This document shows, piece after piece, positions 1 through 11,497 of a DNA stretch of 64,000 bases. How positions within the stretch are numbered: position 1 is the stretch's first letter; every line of letters starts with the position of its first letter. The notes under the pieces were generated by a model, which had not been told where the DNA came from, searched no databases, and saw only the letters and a list, made by a program, of their open reading frames with translations. The stretch spans positions 103,748,210 to 103,812,209 of the forward strand of contig CM061063.1 of NCBI GenBank assembly GCA_030762895.1, given 5' to 3'. Source of the DNA: Sophora flavescens (Eukaryota > Streptophyta > Magnoliopsida > Fabales > Fabaceae). Made by a program: the position numbers and the translations under genes.

Positions 1-47
1 GTCATCAGATAAGTCAAAAGAAGCTTAAATAAGCTCTTCCAAACGCC
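1..47. repeat. MITE fragment at the window edge
   Basis: The first 47 bases are close to the reverse complement of about 29,142-29,189, which lies in an AGCTTATAAG-rich MITE-like repeat. The copia coding similarity on the minus strand stops where this begins, so a MITE inserted into, or was joined to, the copia element. The other end is outside the window. Confidence 0.6.
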
Positions 48-357
48 ACCTAAATCTAGAATAGTCATCAACTATGACAAATCCATATTTTATTCCAGCT
101 AGACTGGCAACACTACCTGGTCCAAACAGATCCATGTGTAACAACTCAAGAGGTCTAGAGGTTGATACTTGGTTTTTAGATTTGAAACTTGATTTTATTT
201 GTTTACCTCTCTGACATGCATCACGCAAGACATCTTTCTTAAAACTAATATTAGGCAATCCTCTCACAAGGTTATTCATTTTTAATTTAGAAATTAGTTT
301 CATACTAGCATGTCCTGGTTTCTTATTCCATAGCCATCTCTCATCCTCTTTAGACAT
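25..357 (-). pseudogene. copia pol fragment (GAG-pre-integrase / integrase N-terminus)
   Basis: The 110-codon frame contains KPGHASMKLISKLKM, RGLPNISF and PLELLHMDLFGP, which are the conserved words around the integrase zinc-binding region and the start of the integrase core in Ty1/copia pol. The HHCC zinc ligands are damaged: the expected first His is Asn in WNKK, and the first Cys of the final pair is Arg (VLRDAC). The frame ends where the MITE-like sequence at 1-47 begins. It cannot encode a working integrase. Confidence 0.75.
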
Positions 358-801
358 CAGACAGGTTACACTTTGATCTGAGAGATCAGACAGTTCAATC
401 TTCTACAGATTTTGTTGCCTTTTAGCTAAAAAGAGGGTTTTGTCATTACAGTCTTTAACTATGCATACATCCTTGGCAAAGGAAACATCAAATCTACTAT
501 CACATAATTGACTTATGCTAAGCAAATTGTGTCTTAATCCTTTAACCATAAGAACATTAGATATAGAGGGAAGATGAGGTTTACCACCAATAGTGCCAAT
601 GCCTATAACCTTCCCTTTCTAATTGCCTCCAAAGGCAACATGTCTTCCTTTCTTAAGTTGGAGGTCTAGGAACATAGACCTTTCTCCTGTCATGTGTGGG
701 GAGCAACCACTATCTAGGTACCAGCAGTGGTGTTTTCTTTATCCTATTGAGGATATCTGCAACAGAAATTATTTGATCTTTAGGTACCCAAATTTTCTGG
801 A

Positions 802-2456
802 TCATTTTCTGTTAGTTCTAAGAGTCTGTGAAGACTTCCTTCTCTTCTTATGAATACACTTAGACATAACATATTCAGTTTTTCCACAGAAGTTACAAAC
901 AAGTATAGATTTAATTACCGTCGACTTAACAGACACATTAGAGACTTCAGTTGATACTTTATGATGTGTCTGATGGACATATCCAATACCTTCTTTGTTA
1001 AGAGAATGCCTCTGACAGCCAAGCAACTTAGTCAGATTGTCTCTGCCATTAAAAAATTTGGCAAGATCATAAGTGAGCTCTTCCACTTTCTGTCGAATTT
1101 TCTCAACTTCCTCATATGGTGATGTTTCACTTGTGATCTTAGCTTCATCTAACTTTTCAATCTTCGGCTCATTGTTCTCTTTAGCCAGCTTCTCACACTC
1201 TTGAGATTTCTATTTATGCTCACTGGTGAGCTTTACATACTCTTTCTTGAGGGATTTGAAGGCTTTAGATAAGAAGTTGGATTCTTCCAGCAACTCCTCA
1301 TAGGCATCAAGCAATTCCTCATAGTTAGGATGTACCTCATCGTCTGAGTCAGTGTTGGCCATTAAATAGGGATTAGCTTCTTCTTCTGTTTCTTCATCAG
1401 AAGATGTTGACTCCAGATCCTCCCAAGTAGCCATCATTCCTTTCTTCTTCTTTTTGAAAAACTTCTTAAAAGGAGCTTTCTTGAGTTGAGGACATTCATC
1501 TTTGATGTGACTTGGCTTCTTGCACTCGTAGCAGACAATTGAACTCTTGTTTGTTGAAGTGGATTCTTTGAAGTTCTTGTCCTTGTTGAACCTTATGAAT
1601 GATTTATCCTTTTTGAACTTCTTTTCTGTAGGAGAAGCTTTATCTTCCTGGTTATGAGAGACAATTCTTCATCACTTTCAGAATCTTCGGGTTCAAACAG
1701 GTCAATTTCACTGGATGACTCGTCTGCCTTCAGAGCCTTGGAAGCTTTTGCTGACTTTTGATCAGCTTTCAGAGCAATTGACTTGCCCTTCTTTGGTGCA
1801 ACTTCATCTCCAAGTTCTTTCTCATGAACATTGAGTGTTCTAAGAAGTTCATCCATAGTTAAGGTAGTGAGATCCTTGGCTTGAAAGATAGCAGTGACCA
1901 AGGGTCTCCACTGTTTAGGTAGACATCTTAGAATCTTTCCAACCTTCTCAGCATTGGTATAAATTTTGCCAAGATATTTTAAACTGTTGACAATAGTTTG
2001 GAATCTTCCAGTCATTTGAGCAACAGATACTCCGTTCTCCATGACAAAGAGTTCACACTTTCTGACAAGTATAGCAATTTTTTATTCCTTGACTTAGGCG
2101 GTTCCTTCATGTGTGACAGCTAAAGTATCTCATATTTCTTTGACAGAGTCACAAGCACAGACCTTCTCAAATTCCTCAGGGAGCACAAATGATATTATAT
2201 CTATCTTTGTGGTTCAACTCCCGTTTTGTCTTTTCTGCAGCACTCCACTGAGCTTTTGGCTTGTCAGTGTTGTCATCATTTTTGAGAATGAATGGACCAT
2301 CTGTGCGACATCCCAGAGATCAGAGTTTGTAGATAGAATGAACCATTGAAATATTTCTTTCCAATAGTTGTAATTCTCTCCATTGAAGAATGGAGGCCTG
2401 GTTAGGGAAGCTCCTTCAGTCTGGTGACTTCCACCTGAACTAGCTCCAGCAGTCAT
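802..2456 (-). pseudogene. copia gag polyprotein remnant
   Basis: Broken pieces of one gag run along the minus strand. The N-terminal piece (2456-2214) has PPFFNGENYNYWKE, typical of copia gag. A middle piece (2042-1593) has RFQTIVNSLKYLGK and LPKQWRPLVTAI from the UBN2/gag core. A zinc knuckle of the form CX2CX4HX4C (CYECKKPSHIKDEC) lies near 1,500-1,545. An acidic coiled-coil-like tail (1437-1210) and a second knuckle with Tyr in place of His (CNFCGKTEYVMSKC, about 855-895) follow. At least three frame breaks or stops separate the pieces. Confidence 0.75.
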
Positions 2457-2512
2457 GTCTATTCTTCAGGACTTTTACCTCTACACTGTTAGATGCTCAA
2501 CCCAGAGGCTGA

Positions 2513-2524
2513 GCTTTAATACCA
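2513..2524 (-). other. primer-binding site, initiator-Met tRNA type
   Basis: On the minus strand TGGTATTAAAGC follows the LTR end by two bases. It matches 10 of 12 positions of the usual plant copia site TGGTATCAGAGC. It fixes the orientation of the element and the inner edge of the LTR. Confidence 0.65.
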
Positions 2525-2526
2525 AC

Positions 2527-3750
2527 TGAAATAGACAACTATAAACACAAGAAAGGGGGTTGAATTGTGTTTATTAGAATTTAAGACAAATTTGAAAACT
2601 TTTTGCACATAGAAACTAAGTTCAGACGAGTAGGAAAGGACAATACAGACATGTGACCTGTCTGATGATATTTCTATAGAATAAACACAAGCATACAATT
2701 TGAAAACAGATTTAATATTCACACTTTAGCCAATTAGTTAGAAAACAGATATAATAATCAAAGCAACTAAAGAGTTTAAGGGAAGAAAGATTAACACAAC
2801 TATTTATCCTGGCTCACTCTTCAACACCAAGAGCTACATCCAGTCCTTGGCAGCACCAAGTTTTATCCACTATAACTAATCAGGTTACAGACTCCAAGTA
2901 TTCTTTGCACAGCTAGCCTCTTCAGGCTCAAAGACAAGTATTCTTTGCACACCTAGCCTCTTCAGGCTCACTCAGGTTTGGTTAAGAAGTTTGTTTGTAA
3001 TAAATACAATCAAACAGACAGATCTTTCACTAACACTCAGAGTGGTTTAAATGTAAGCTTAGGAAAGACTGTGTAATAACTTCAAATGATTGAAGAATAC
3101 AGATTGAAATAATAAAGGAAATAAATGCGCAGAGTAATAGCTTTAATGTTGTGTATCCTTTATCATCTTCAATGACTTCTGTATTTATAGCCTTGAAGCA
3201 TTTAAGATTCGTTAGAGACATTCCTTTAAATGTTGGCTTCAGACAGAACTTCATTAAATGCAATAGAGTCGTTCTGGGAAGCCATTAATGCAATAGGAAC
3301 GTTGGTTGTACTCTAACATGAAGGATCATGGCTTTGTGCATCGTGAACTAGCCATATCAGAGTTGTGCAGAGTGCTTTATGTACTTTGTTGAGTACTTTT
3401 CCCTTTTTGTGTAATAACCATAAGTACTAGGGAACAAAGCATGTTGGAAGCATTCTTTAACTGGACTTCAGTTTTGATTTCGGAGGTTGCTTGTCATAGT
3501 GACTTCTGACTTTTCTTGATAAGCGTGAGACTAAATAAGAGAGAAAGCTTCGAGTCTTCTTTATGATGTGATAGCTTGCAAAAGCTTGTTTGGTCTTTGT
3601 TTTTTGATCGAGGAACTTCAGACAAGTGTAGGAACTTGTGGAAGACAGGTAGTTATCTACGTGAGCAGACAGATGATTCTTACTGTTTTGATCTGCACAC
3701 TAGGAAGACAAGTTAGCAACCAACATGAAGGTTAATTAAATCATCAACCA
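2527..3750 (-). repeat. 5' LTR of the copia element
   Basis: The minus strand runs from TGGTTGATGATT to GTCTATTTCA, about 1,224 bp. It is recognised by similarity over its whole length, with different internal repeat content, to the split LTR at 10,582-11,272 plus 23,197-24,051. It contains a short tandem duplication (2,890-2,975) with the hairpin-forming word AGCCTGAAGAGGCT, also duplicated in the other copy. The outer end is estimated from where the two copies diverge. Confidence 0.7.
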
Positions 3751-5895
3751 ATGTCTGGAGATGGTGAACCTCTTGTCAATATTGAGAGGAACGGTGGTTA
3801 CAAAGGTCCTCGGTTTGGAAAGAATGACTATATAAACAGTGTATCTTAGAATGATCCTGATGGCTGGAAGGGTATCTCTTTTAATGTGAAACATGAAGAT
3901 ATGGAATGGATTCAAGGCAGCTATGTTGGGGAAGCCTTCAATGCCACCGATGCTTTAAATATTCATTCAAGGTTCCTCTTGGATGGTATTGACTCCATAA
4001 AACCTATGTTCCTGGGCTGAAAGCTTGTTCTCCTTAGGTCTGAGGATAACAAAGATCTGGCCTTTGATTCTGATAATGTTAAAATCTCTCTTTCAAAATG
4101 GTTTTCAAATATTGTTCCTTGGACGGAGCAATATAGCTTAGTAGATCCACTTGGTTAGAGGTAATAGAGGTCCCTCCTCATGCTTGGAACCCGGATTTCT
4201 TTTTGATGTTGGCTAGTCTCGAAGGAAAATTTGTTGCCATGGATGAGCATACAATCTCAAAGTCAAGATTGGACTTTGGTAGAATCCTCATAACTACTCC
4301 TAAAAAGGATTTCATCAACAGAGTCTTCAGGATCAAAGTAAATGCTTTCATCTTTTCCATTAGGGTGTTTGAGGAAGCTATCTTCAATGGGGAAGGAACT
4401 CCAATTAGAAGTATGAGTGACAATGGCTCGGTCAAATTCGCTGCTAATGCTTCTGATTCGGTCCATGGTTTCGGGGTTGAAGCGGTTGGAGGTAGGCGGT
4501 TTCCGGTGGTCAGTGAGGCTTGTGTGCCATAAACAGTTTTGTCAAGTGATTTACGTCATGCTAGCTGGAAAGGTTCATACAACGGCTTTTAAATTTCAAA
4601 CGGTGGTCTTGTGGGTATCGAAGGCGAGGCGGATGATGGACTGCTGGGTTTAGATGTTCCAAATGGAAAGTACAACAAAATTGTTGGTGGTACTGGAACT
4701 GCAAACTGGGAGGTCAGTTATCAGTCTATTGGGCCGCGATTTTTAAGCATAATGAGGACTGCTGAAGGTGAAGCCAGTGTGTACAACAAAATGAACGTTA
4801 CAAAATTTGGTGGCCAGCGTGTGAGGAGCTTTCAAGTGGGCCAAAAAAATTTGGTTGCAAAAGTAAACAGGATATGTCTAAGAAACAAAATGAAGGAAAT
4901 GTGGGGCCGATTGCATTACCTAATGGCCATAGGCTTTTGAGTTTTAGACAAATTAAAATGGGATCTATGAAGGAGATCATCAGGTGTTTGGATGGAGGGT
5001 CTTCATCTTCCACCGTTGATGGTGTTCAAGGGAGAGTTTGTTAGGATCCATTTATTTCGAATAGTTGTTTGGAGAAGTCACGTAAGAGACTAGTCTCCAA
5101 GGTCAAGCAGAAATGTGTTGTGAGGTGGTTGAAGAACAAACCTAGGGTAGGGGGTTCGATTGTAATCGTTGTTAATAAGCTGCGAGGTGTGGGGGTTTTT
5201 TCTGAGGCAGATATCTCGAAGAGGGAAGAAATTGCTGAGGGGAAGAAACCAGCAATTGACAGCACCCAACAAGTTAGTTTTTCTTTCTCGAGTTCTCATG
5301 TGAGGTGCTGCAATAGAGCTATTCTCAAGTCGGAGGCTTACCAAGAGGCTAATCTCCTCAAGGTGCTGGAGAAATTGGGTATTATGATCAGTTTGGAGCA
5401 GATGTTGGCAATAGATGATATTATAGAGTCTATTTGAGGAGAGAGGAGAATGAGTTTATTTTTGTTGCTTACCCTTGATGGTTTGAATATGAAATTGTGC
5501 TTTGAGTGTTGGGAGGTTGGTGTTTGCCGTGGAAGCTAGTGTGGGCTATAGGGAGGCTTGGGTGGGATTCAAATCTCAGTGATTCTCAGCTAGCTATATT
5601 TTAGTTCCTGAAGGGCAAAGGTTTGGGTGCAGCGAATAGTTGGTATTTTATTTGGTTTATTATAGTTATCTGCTTTTCTAGGATGTTTTGCTCCGGATGG
5701 TGCTCAGGCGTTTATATGTGGCTCTCTGTATTTTCTAATTTGTGGGGAGTAATACAGGGATAGGATTCTGTAGTACTAGTACTAGTTCGATTTAGGAGTA
5801 GTATTACTTTTACAGTTTATCTGTCCTTTTGGTTTCCTTTTGTGTTTGGGTTAGAGTATCCCTAATACTCTTCTTGAATACATTTTTGCTTATAA
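3751..5895 (+). mobile_element. LINE with ORF1-like region only
   Basis: Plus-strand sequence resembling plant L1-type LINE ORF1 is followed directly by a LINE-like 3' end (a run of short pyrimidine-rich words, then CATTTTTGCTTATAAAAAAAA near 5,880). The same 3' tail style occurs, reversed, at 32,453-32,480. No endonuclease or reverse transcriptase region lies between. It is either an internally deleted LINE or an ORF1-only derivative. Confidence 0.6.
3780..5437 (+). pseudogene. LINE ORF1 (DUF4283-type) remnant
   Basis: The best-preserved stretch (about 4,160-4,390) reads WLEVIEVPPHAWNPDFF, LASLEGKFVAMDEHT and RLDFGRILITTPKK, the pattern of the DUF4283 nucleic-acid-binding region of plant LINE ORF1 and related zinc-finger proteins. 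Upstream pieces (KWFSNIVPWTEQY near 4,100) fit the start of the same domain. Stops and frame changes break the frame several times. The last open piece, 5,069-5,437, has a basic KKPRVGGS-type segment. There is no evidence of function. Confidence 0.6.
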
Positions 5896-5899
5896 AAAA

Positions 5900-6310
5900 A
5901 ACGTTTGAAAACATTGATATTATTAAAACTTGTGCGATGTATGAGCGTATTATGTAAGCTTATTTTACAGTATTGTATATTTGTCAATGTTAAAATTAAC
6001 AATAAAAAAGCATCAATAAGTATTCGTGTAGTAGTTGAAATGAAAAAAACATCACACTTTTTTGTTTGAGACTTTTAAGTTTGAAAACACTGATATTATT
6101 AAAACTTGTGCGATACATGGATGTATTATGTGTAATTATTTTATACTGTGTTGTATTTTTAAATGTTGGTAATAACAAATTGAAAGAGCAACAGATCATT
6201 ATGTGTATTATTTGAACTTAAAAAATCATCACATGATTTTTTTAAGACTTCTAAATGCGAAAAAACTAATATCATGAAAGCTTGGAAATTTTTATATTTT
6301 GGCTACCATT
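5900..6310. repeat. tandem repeat, about 176-bp unit
   Basis: GTTTGAAAACA(T/C)TGATATTATTA occurs at 5,903 and again at 6,079, with a third weaker start near 6,255 (GCGAAAAAACTAATATCATG). The sequence between starts, including the ACTTGTGCGAT and ATTATGT words, is shared. Two full and one partial unit are present. The array begins directly after the LINE poly-A. Confidence 0.65.
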
Positions 6311-7151
6311 CAAACATTTAAATACAAAAAAATTAACATTAGAAAATATAGGCAAAAGTTCTGAGATACAACTGTGATTTTGTTTTAATATATATTGTAT
6401 TGAGAAAATTGTTTATTTGATTCTTCTTATATTGCAACCATCCCCATGTAAGATAGCACTCGTTCTGTGTCCGACCTGTCGAGAGGCGGCATTCCCATGT
6501 TTGACCCCCTTCATATCGCATCACACATGTAGAACGCATAGGGGGAATGCCTCATAACAGAAAACAACATTCAAAAGTTGTGAGAGGAAAGTGTTTTGTG
6601 TTATTTTTTGTGACTTAAATAAATTAAGAAAAATAAATGTTATAAAACATGTCAGAAATGTAAATATACTAACCAATTGAGGCATTGACTTGAGCAGCAG
6701 TCAACCTTTTATCCATCAAATGAGAGAAACCTTGCTCATAATGTATGATTGTATTGCATTCATAATTCATGGTGAAATGCATAATTCATATTGCAAAATC
6801 ATAGTGACACGCATAATTCGTCCATGATTTTTTTTACAAGAAAAAGGAAAAATAAAGCTTCATAGTCCCGATAAATAACTTTACAATATATTGACTTATA
6901 AAAGAATAAATCATTTTATCATGCTGGAAATTTATTTTCTTTACAAAAATCATATTCAATATTAATTAGCATTATATATTAATGTAGTCATGAAATTTTC
7001 AATGCTGCTACTGAGGCAGTGAGATCAACAAAAAACACCACCAAGAATTCCATCCCGTGCATCATGAGAGTATCGGACCAAGAAGGGAATAATAGTTTCA
7101 TTATCAATAATTGAAATACATTTTAACTAAAAAAAAAAGTGCTGTCGATAC
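6311..7151. other. AT-rich stretch without a recognised gene
   Basis: I see no coding region, RNA gene or clear element here. A moderately GC-richer island (6,440-6,560) does not hold a convincing frame. Confidence 0.5.
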
Positions 7152-7159
7152 ACACATGA
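7152..7159. repeat. hAT target-site duplication, left copy
   Basis: ACACATGA lies directly before the left terminal repeat TAAGGGTGGCAAATGG. The right counterpart, ACACATGT at 25,411-25,418, matches 7 of 8 bases. Eight base pairs is the size made by hAT transposases. Confidence 0.65.
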
Positions 7160-8039
7160 TAAGGGTGGCAAATGGATGGATCGGATGGATTTTGATTCTG
7201 ATCATAATGGATCGGATAAAAATAATCCATGGATCCATTTCGATCCATTAAAATTATATTAAAAAATCTAATCCATCCATGATCCATTTAATAAAAAACC
7301 ATTCAACCCATCCATTAATCATTTTTACATGGATGGATATCCGACCCATCCATTTAAAATTTTATTATACATTGAAATTTAATTTTTTTAACAGATTTTA
7401 TTTACATTTAATTCCCAAACAATAGCTTTCAAACTCTCAACCTTTTTTTTAAAATAAAATTAATTTTGTTCCTTGTAATTTACACTCATTTTCGTTCTTG
7501 TAGTTATATTTTCCTTTTTAAGTCAACCTCACGTCATAGAAATTTTCAAACTTGTTGTATAAAAAAGAAGTTACTCAAAAAATAAGAACTTAATAGAATC
7601 GGAAAATTAAACACCCCATACTAAAAAAAACTATAGATATAAGCACCAAAAAATACATATAACAATAGAGATTGAATTAAAATGAGTGTAAAAAAAACAC
7701 ATGAGAATATACATTCCCAATGTGAAAGACATTCTAATCTCATAGTGTAATCACCAGGACAAAAAAAAAGTTGCTTTTTGTTGCCACACTCGGTCAGACA
7801 CAGAGAACAAGAAAGGAAGAATCAGACCAAATGCAAGTCTCAAAAGACTTCATTACAATGCAAAAAGAGATATCCAAATGAGTGAAGTATGTTAGTTCCC
7901 TCATTGAAGATGTCCCTGCAACCATGTTCACGTTCCTGAAAATAAAAAACCAATAACAAATTTAGCCTTTAACTGAACATTGCACCGAGCATAATTAACA
8001 TCAAGTGATGATTACTACATACCAAAAAATTTATGTTCT

Positions 8040-8300
8040 GGATATAGATAAAGCTGCAAGGTCCTCAACAAGTTCTACATCATCAAGATCCAGTACAACT
8101 ACAAGAGAGAACAAAAGTAGCAAGCAATTATATATACACTAATAAACAAACAAAAAACAAATTAAATAAAAAGATTAGAACCAGCAAATTACAAGACACT
8201 AACTTGGAGTTCCACAAAACCAATCATTTGTACATAGTAATGCCTCAACATTTTCAGGCAAGAGAGAACTTCGATACTTGTCAAGTGAACGTGACTAATA
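8040..8300 (-). pseudogene. hAT transposase C-terminal tail
   Basis: On the minus strand LDKYRSSLLPENVEALLCT, followed by NDWFCGTP, is the end of the hAT dimerisation domain; the same region of the hAT at 53,876-54,283 reads LNKYRSRLLSKNVEALVCT. A GT donor after GGAACTCCAA and an AG acceptor near 8,106 would join it to a short last exon encoding LDLDDVELVEDLAALSISRT and a stop. The rest of the transposase is missing. Its position next to the left terminal repeat fits a minus-oriented hAT. Confidence 0.6.
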
Positions 8301-8643
8301 CTACTATCAGTACGAAGCATTAAATTTTTATGTAAGAGTCCAATCACATCTGTTCATTCTGAAAATGGCCAAATGCTAGTAGCTATGCTGTTATTCCATT
8401 TCATGAGCAAAAGCAATTTTAAAATCAGTATTTATTTGGAGAGTAGAACTAGAAAGTCACATAGCTACTTCAATCATATGATATGGAACACAATCATCTC
8501 TCTTAGAGAATTATTCTTATAAACAAAAGAATGAACTATACTTATGAAATCAAAATTAGCATTCCAAGCAACAAAGGCATAACGTGAATTGGTATGCTGA
8601 GGATGTAAAGTGAATTCAGATTAACCTTTCATCATAAAGGTAC

Positions 8644-8793
8644 CTTTCCAGCACAATTTATACAGCTAGTGTTACTAGATGGGACTTTACAAAGTATGTT
8701 ATCACCAAGCATTAGAAAACCAGTAGCCCCACACCATTTGCATTCGATAAGCCCTTTTGAGTTGCAAGATGAACACACGATTGGCCTAGGTTG
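8644..8793 (-). CDS. exon encoding DnaJ-type Cys-rich zinc-finger region
   Basis: Exactly 50 codons lie between an acceptor (tgcttgcag|CAACC) and a donor (GGAAAG|gtacct). The translation contains PIVCSSCNSKGLIECKWC and later CINCAGK, giving CXXC pairs spaced as in DnaJ zinc-finger units; GFLMLGDNILC lies between them. The family binds zinc and often acts in protein folding or redox in plastids, but here only part of the domain survives. It is listed separately because it is the most secure piece of the captured gene. Confidence 0.65.
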
Positions 8794-8799
8794 CTGCAA

Positions 8800-10370
8800 G
8801 CATCATAAAAATTGGAGAAATCAAGGACCATAATGGAAATATAGTAACTAGGGTAGACATAAGAAATCAAGGACCATAATCAAGTAGGCAGTGGCTAGGG
8901 TAGACATAAAAAATCATCCTAACATAAAAAATGTCTATTTTTTTTTTAATGCTGCAATGACCATGTAGGACTAATGTTTGCCCCTATCTAAGATGTAATC
9001 ATATGACAAAGGCATTTCCAATAACTCGAACACTATGAATCATTATTAGTTGCCTCAAAACAATTTTGACCTCAATTTTTTAGCACACCCTTCATCTTCT
9101 TGAGCTTCCATTCTAGCATTATGAAACAAATTCTTAAACTACATCACAATTCACGACTTATGACTAAAAAAAAGGGCAAGTGAAGGCCTAATCAAATCTT
9201 TAATGATAAATGAGATCAAACCAAAGGGTACCCCAAATAAGTAAACAATGACGAAACTTGCAGTGTCATGTTAGCAATAGTAGATAATGAAAACCATGGG
9301 TGGGAAGGTCCTATTCTGATACACAGGGCAATGGAAACTGTTTGATACTTGCAATATCAGGGTATACTCAAGCAACATGGACCTTAATAATGATTCATAG
9401 CGTTGTGAAGAGTAGAAGCAAAAGCAGAAAAGACTTCTACTATTCCCTCAATACCTCTAATACACCCCAAATTAAGCAGCAAAAAGCAGGGGAATTGCTT
9501 GCAGTTATGTTTTGCAAGGCACGGAGACATTTATCTCCCTTTAAATAAAATAAAAACTCAAAACAAAGCAAATGGACAAATTACAAAAGATGAGAACAAG
9601 GCAAGTTCTAAGGTGAGAGACCTACACAAGTCTCTCATCATGAGAGAGTATTATCTACCATTGATTAATTTGATCCACATGATAATATCATGCATCTTCC
9701 ACACTAAATTATTCCACCTCAACTTTTGATTTTTTTTTCCTTCTCTCTCCTTCTCCCAGTTCCAACGCTGCTTCCTCCTTCCACCATTGTCAGCGAGCCA
9801 CCTCCACCGCTCCACCCTTCATCCTCCCCCCTCCTCCTCTCCACCCTCCACCACTGACAAAATCATAATCAAACACCTCATCTGAAACTCGCAACTCTTT
9901 TTGTATTTGCGATTTTAGTTTCTACAATAGCAAATATCGGGATTTTTTTTAAATGGGAGGCAGAATAAGGCTAAATTCCTTTATATTTGGCAGGAAGAAG
10001 CACTAGAAAAACATATAGATATGACTCGTTTTGTACAATGACTTTCATGAAATGATAAACATGGATCAACTGATCATGACGGCCAAGATTTTTTTCTTCA
10101 TCAGGAATCTTGAAGTAGAAAACAAACTAATTATATTTGTAACAAGAAACTAAAATGAAGAGGAATCATGTGCTAAGAAAATTATAATACCATATCAAAC
10201 AAAAAAATGACATTAATCAGAGCGAACCCACAATGCTCTTGAAATATGATCATCTTTTAGCAAACATGAATTATTTACAGTAGAATAAATGTTCTTTACA
10301 TTGATGAAGCTAACTGAAATAAGAATGAATAGAATATGAGAAGTTTGTTAAACTTTGATGATCTTCCTTG
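8800..10370. other. intron of the captured gene
   Basis: Apart from the repeat at 9,606-9,725 I see no supported gene in this stretch. A pyrimidine-rich, Ser/Pro-codable segment (9,735-9,860) has no convincing frame. Confidence 0.45.
9606..9725 (+). repeat. dispersed repeat, inverted partner of 24,325-24,445
   Basis: TTCTAAGGTGAGAGACC, then the hairpin GTCTCTCATCATGAGAGA and CTACCATTGATT, are repeated in inverted orientation at about 24,445-24,325. The two copies lie on either side of the nested LTR block. Family unknown. Confidence 0.6.
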
Positions 10371-10373
10371 TAC

Positions 10374-10495
10374 TCGTTCACTGAACAAAATTGTCTCAGA
10401 GCCACCACCACACGAACAACCGCCACCACCGCAACCAGATTCTGCCATGAAGCAGACATCTCGCGCCTCTTCTGTTTGCTGCATCTCAACCATCC
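10374..10495 (-). CDS. exon of the captured gene with Gly/Cys-rich segment
   Basis: The exon is bounded by the acceptor tttgcaag|GG and the donor GAACGA|gtacaa. After two bases completing a codon it holds exactly 40 codons starting MVEMQQTEEARDVC and including GCGGGGCSCGGG, ending in frame with the 8,644-8,793 exon. The agreement in phase is the main evidence that it is real. I do not recognise the segment by itself. Confidence 0.5.
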
Positions 10496-10660
10496 CTTGC
10501 AAAAAAAACACCAGATCTCAACTATTAAGTCTCTAAAATGTCTGATGTGCATTTCCCTAAGTTTTGATGAGAACTAAACATTGGTTAATGATTTAATTAA
10601 CCTTCATATTGGTTGCTAACCTGTCAATCTAGTGTGCAAATTAAAACTGTAAGAATCATC

Positions 10661-10980
10661 CGTCCAACGCAAGTGATTGAAACGCACGTCCAACACTGTA
10701 GTGAAAAAAGCTCACGTCCAACACTGAAGTGATTGAAGCTCACATCCAATGCAAGTGATAGAATCTCACGTCCAATACTAAAGTAATAAAAGCCAGGGTC
10801 CACTAAAGTGATGAAAGCCAGCGTCCACTAAAATAAAAGCCAGCGTCCACTACAGTGATGAAAGCCAGCATCCACTAAAGTGACAGAAGCGCTCGTCTAC
10901 TGAAGCGATAAGAAGCGCTCATCTACTGAAGTGATAGATGTGTTCGTCCACTAAGGTAACAGAAACGCTCGTCCACACAA
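10661..10980 (+). repeat. minisatellite in the copia LTR, about 26-bp unit, 13 copies
   Basis: Units of the form CGTCCACTAAAGTGATGAAAG repeat about 13 times with variation (GTCCAACACTGAAGTGATTG, GTCTACTGAAGCGATAAG). The related LTR at 2,527-3,750 lacks an array of this length, so the array expanded within this copy or subfamily. Confidence 0.75.
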
Positions 10981-11267
10981 GTCTTTGGACTTGCTGAGTC
11001 CTTAATATGGAGCTCGTCTACTAGGTTGCGTTCAACCAGTTAAAGGAGTATCCGTCCAATGACATAGCATTTGGAGCTCATCTACCAGCCCGAATGTAAA
11101 ATCTTAAATGTCTAGATGGACGTGCTTATCCTATGAACAGGAATTCTCTTAGAATTATCAGAATCTTGTTTCAAGAACCAGAATCAAGAAAAGTCAGAAG
11201 TTACTCTCTTAAGCAACCTCGGATATCAGTACCAAAGATCGGTTAAAGAATGCTTCCAACATGCTTT

Positions 11268-11272
11268 ATTCC
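11268..11272. repeat. target-site duplication of the Athila element, left
   Basis: ATTCC directly precedes the 5' LTR and is repeated directly after the 3' LTR at 23,192-23,196. The copia LTR reads continuously across the site once the insertion is removed. Confidence 0.85.
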
Positions 11273-11497
11273 CGATGAGTATGATTTCACCTCATATTTC
11301 CATGACATTTTGCATGCACTTTCATATAGCTTAGGCTTATTTTATTTGATTATTAGTTAATTTTGCCTTGGAACGAGTAAGGTGGTTTTGTGGTGCTTGT
11401 GTGCAGGAAAAGAATATTAAAATGCTCAGGATCAGTTACGTTGGAGCTGGCACGAAGATGGGAGCTTGGAAAACAAGAAAAAAAGGCAAACAAAGCT

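Larger units (their letters stand above)
48..3750 (-). mobile_element. Ty1/copia LTR retrotransposon, degenerate and 3'-truncated
   Basis: Read on the minus strand, the order is LTR (3750-2527), a tRNA-iMet-like primer site, gag remnants (2456-802), then a pol fragment with GAG-pre-integrase similarity (357-25). This order is typical of Ty1/copia. No reverse transcriptase, RNase H or 3' LTR is present before the window edge. Several stops and frame changes interrupt it, so it is a dead copy. A relative of its LTR occurs in plus orientation at 10,582-24,051. Confidence 0.8.

Noticed and set aside
8040..8300. Last exons of the DnaJ-type gene
   Set aside because: The translated words match the hAT dimerisation tail, as at 53,876-54,283, and not the fourth zinc unit expected of the DnaJ-type family.
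9300..9730. Two overlapping plus-strand frames as a gene
   Set aside because: They lie in an intron of the captured minus-strand gene, overlap a dispersed repeat and match nothing I know.
10661..10980. CRISPR-like regularly spaced repeats
   Set aside because: Units are contiguous, variable and lie in a plant LTR; there are no unique spacers and no cas genes. It is a minisatellite.
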